The position numbers and the translations under genes are program-made. Positions 25,690 through 27,374 of a stretch of 27,374 nucleotides of DNA are shown piece after piece (positions within the stretch are counted from its first letter, which is position 1; the number at the start of each line of letters is the position of its first letter). Source of the stretch: Coemansia sp. RSA 922 (Eukaryota; Kickxellomycota; Kickxellomycetes; Kickxellales; Kickxellaceae); the NCBI GenBank assembly GCA_027577415.1, contig JANBQS010000102.1, forward strand, positions 1 through 27,374, given 5' to 3'. The notes under the pieces were generated by a model. It saw only the letters and a program-made list of their open reading frames with translations. It ran no database searches and was not told the DNA's origin.

Positions 25690-25715
25690 CACGTGACCCA
25701 GAGTGATGACACGTG
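25690..25715. promoter_or_regulatory. Twin CACGTG boxes
   Basis: Two CACGTG palindromes at 25690-25695 and 25710-25715, start to start 20 bp, about two helical turns, so they face the same side of DNA. They lie about 105 bp upstream of the inferred first-exon end of the bZIP-like gene. CACGTG is bound by bHLH (Cbf1, Pho4 type) and by some bZIP proteins. Confidence 0.45.
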
Positions 25716-26078
25716 GAGGGTGACGACCACTTTCTCTTGAGCTTAAATGGAACCGATTATCAACAGCACAAAGAGAGCAGCGGCAGGGTCCTCGAGCCAA
25801 AGTAAATTTCGGAAATTACAAGAAATACAAAAAAAAGAGAGAAAAGTAAACAACAAATAAAGCAAAAGGTGAAGACGAGCCTAAAGAAAAGAAATGCCTA
25901 CCAAAGCCCGTATGCACAAGAGACGCCATGTCATGCATGAGGAAGGCACTATGGGGGTGATTTCAACAAAGCCTAAAGAAAAGAACTACATCCTTTTTCT
26001 AAGGGCACAGGGGGGTCGTACTTTCATTTTGAGTGAGACTTGATAAAGCCTCGGGTAATTTGTGGTGATGGTGGAGGC
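25716..26078 (-). other. Spacer between the bZIP promoter and the Fanzor-like remnant
   Basis: No accepted gene. Polypurine-rich on the plus strand. A minus-strand frame just after the remnant reads GFVEITPIVPSSC and MTWRLLCIRALVGISFL over about 25865-25980; it could be a degraded continuation but matches nothing I recognise. The zinc-ribbon and final catalytic motif expected downstream in a whole Fanzor are not seen. Confidence 0.3.
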
Positions 26079-26738
26079 CTAAGAAGTGCCTTTATGCAAA
26101 TGCTTGGGCTGTGGCGGTGGTGGCGATGGCAGCGATGACTGTTGCTGCTGCTTATTGGTATTATTGGTAGCCGACTTTCTCTCAAAATAAGTCAAGTGTC
26201 TTGGACGGAGCAGCGACTGGTTGTTCATGTAGCGAAGATCGGCTTTCTTTTGGTTGAGAAACGCATCCAAACGCAGCTTGCGGTGAAGCGGGTGTCCCTC
26301 TCCTTTTCTCTTGCCCTCTTTATTCTTTTTTTTATTCTTTTTTTTTTTGCCATTTTTGTATTTCGTGCTCGGATGAGACACCATGCGCTTTGAAATGCCA
26401 TTCGGCGTACGCTTGAAAATTGTGTACTGCGTGTGTCCGGGCGTGGTCATGGTGTTGGTATAAAAGTCGCTCAACACCGGACGCTCCTTCGCTCGTGCCT
26501 TGATGTAGGCCCGGAATTTGGCCGGGACCATAGTAGCACTGTCAAATTCTGCGAGCCGATTCTCGGATGGGACAAGATGCCTGTTGAGCATATGTTGTTT
26601 GACCGTCATCAGGGTGGTTTTCTTGTCGAGTATATGTCTCTTGATGATTAGCATGTCGATATGCATGTGTGCTGGAATGAATGACTGGCGCAGCGGGAAG
26701 CACTGGATTGAGTTAGCAAACTTGTTTCGGTCCTTCTT
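26079..26738 (-). pseudogene. Fanzor/TnpB-like nuclease remnant, internally deleted
   Basis: The minus-strand frame is open from 26738, just after a TAG that is also a possible 3' splice site, to a stop at 26079; its first ATG is at 26666. FPLRQSFIPAHMHID near the start resembles the FPLR...IDT block in the N-terminal half of Fanzor-type (eukaryotic TnpB) proteins. FRAYIKARAK with SDFY, then RKLRLDAFLNQKKADL, resemble the helical part that precedes their second RuvC motif. In whole proteins these blocks are separated by the first RuvC Asp motif (DPG), which is absent here. The Glu motif, zinc ribbon and last Asp are also missing, and a Lys/Asn run plus a Gln/Pro tail replace expected sequence. 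I therefore read it as a deleted, inactive copy. The match is from memory. It might instead be one exon of a spliced gene. Confidence 0.45.
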
Positions 26739-27374
26739 CTAACTGCTTCTACCATCGTCAGCCTGACAGGTCTGTCTGTGCAAAGGGCATGTGGTGCTTG
26801 CATGTATACGATGCTTATACGTCGGTAGCGTTGCTCATGTAGAGTAAGAATAGACGTTGTACTAGTTTCATCGATGGTTACAGTTCACACTCACTGACTC
26901 TCGGCGTTAGGCGCCAATATCTGATACAGGCAAGGCTATGAGGAGTATTTTGGCTCAACACCCATGTCTACGCTTGTACTTGCTGTTGCTCCAGCTCCAG
27001 TTGTGATGTATAATGTAGTTATAGATTCTTGTTAGAGTTACTTTGAAGGTAAAGATAAGGAATATACTATTATCCATTTGGATACTTGACTGAGTATATT
27101 TTTTATAGACGCTGGCTGTTACTAATACCAGTAGTGTATACATAACTAACAAGCTGAAATATGTGCTTGCATGAAAAGAATATATAGAGCATGAAAAGTT
27201 TGCACTGGTTTTAAAAAAAAGAGACCAATCCTCAAACTCTGCTTTTTTAGCTATAACTCGCCAGCAAAGCGATCTCTTGACTGTTGAGCTATAGCTAAAA
27301 AAAATATATGGACAAAACGTTGGCTGTACTGGGAGAAACATCAGATGCAATAAAAATAATTTTTTTTTCCGAAA
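26739..27374. other. AT-rich end of window
   Basis: About 110 bases upstream of the remnant can be read in its frame (with one TAG) or in a second frame starting with an ATG (MQAPHALCTDRPVRL), hinting at more of the degraded gene. Beyond that no gene is supported. A 131-codon minus-strand frame (26955-27350) is AT-driven and not called. Confidence 0.3.
27243..27302. repeat. Inverted repeat with 17-bp arms
   Basis: TTTTTTAGCTATAACTC (27243-27259) and GAGCTATAGCTAAAAAA (27286-27302) pair with a single mismatch, around a 26-base loop. It could be a cruciform, a small RNA hairpin or the end of a mobile element. Confidence 0.5.

Noticed and set aside
26955..27350. 131-codon minus-strand frame at the window end
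   Set aside because: AT-rich, Phe/Tyr/Ile-heavy, includes the inverted repeat; no coding signature.

Overview
This window looks like the left end of a chromosome or scaffold from a fungus. Evidence for a eukaryote includes a TFIID subunit TAF7, 14-helix DHA2-type drug transporters, a GH81 endo-beta-1,3-glucanase, a bZIP factor and pyrimidine-rich leaders before start codons. Most genes are single uninterrupted frames with short spacers. Dense, intron-poor packing plus a family of membrane-anchored trypsin-fold proteins suggests an early-diverging lineage such as Kickxellales (Coemansia relatives). That placement is inference only. Bases 1-294 are a degenerate CTAACC(C) / CT array in the orientation expected for a left telomere.

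Bases 295-4290 form an AT-richer subtelomeric zone. It holds one intact 128-residue orphan gene (911-1297) with a TATA box, and on the minus strand two decayed secreted or GPI-type protein genes (2050-2678 and 2886-3722) carrying stops and frameshifts. From about 4.3 kb the sequence turns into ordinary, more GC-rich genic DNA. A Rid-family protein (4356-4757, with a perfect CRE palindrome 52 bp upstream) converges on TAF7 (4772-5959, minus). Then come two divergent paralogous MFS exporters (6053-8005 minus, 8906-10852 plus) sharing a 900-bp spacer, and a DUF202 vacuolar-type membrane protein (11157-11681).

Bases 12106-18304 are the most unusual part. They hold a head-to-tail array of three paralogous type I membrane proteins, each with a signal peptide, a trypsin-like domain in which all three catalytic residues are replaced, a low-complexity stalk, one transmembrane helix and a basic tail. 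The ectodomain is shared, while the stalks and tails differ strongly. I know of no described function for such a cluster.

Downstream are a small protein with two C2HC zinc knuckles (18614-19216), the convergent GH81 glucanase (19259-21835, minus), a 2-kb spacer with a possible short spliced exon, and a bZIP-like gene (23869-25221, minus). The bZIP gene has a probable 5'-UTR intron and twin CACGTG boxes. A further reading frame (26079-26738, minus) resembles an internally deleted Fanzor/TnpB-type nuclease. The last 600 bases hold only a 17-bp inverted repeat that I can support.

All homology calls come from reading motifs by eye. No database search was run.
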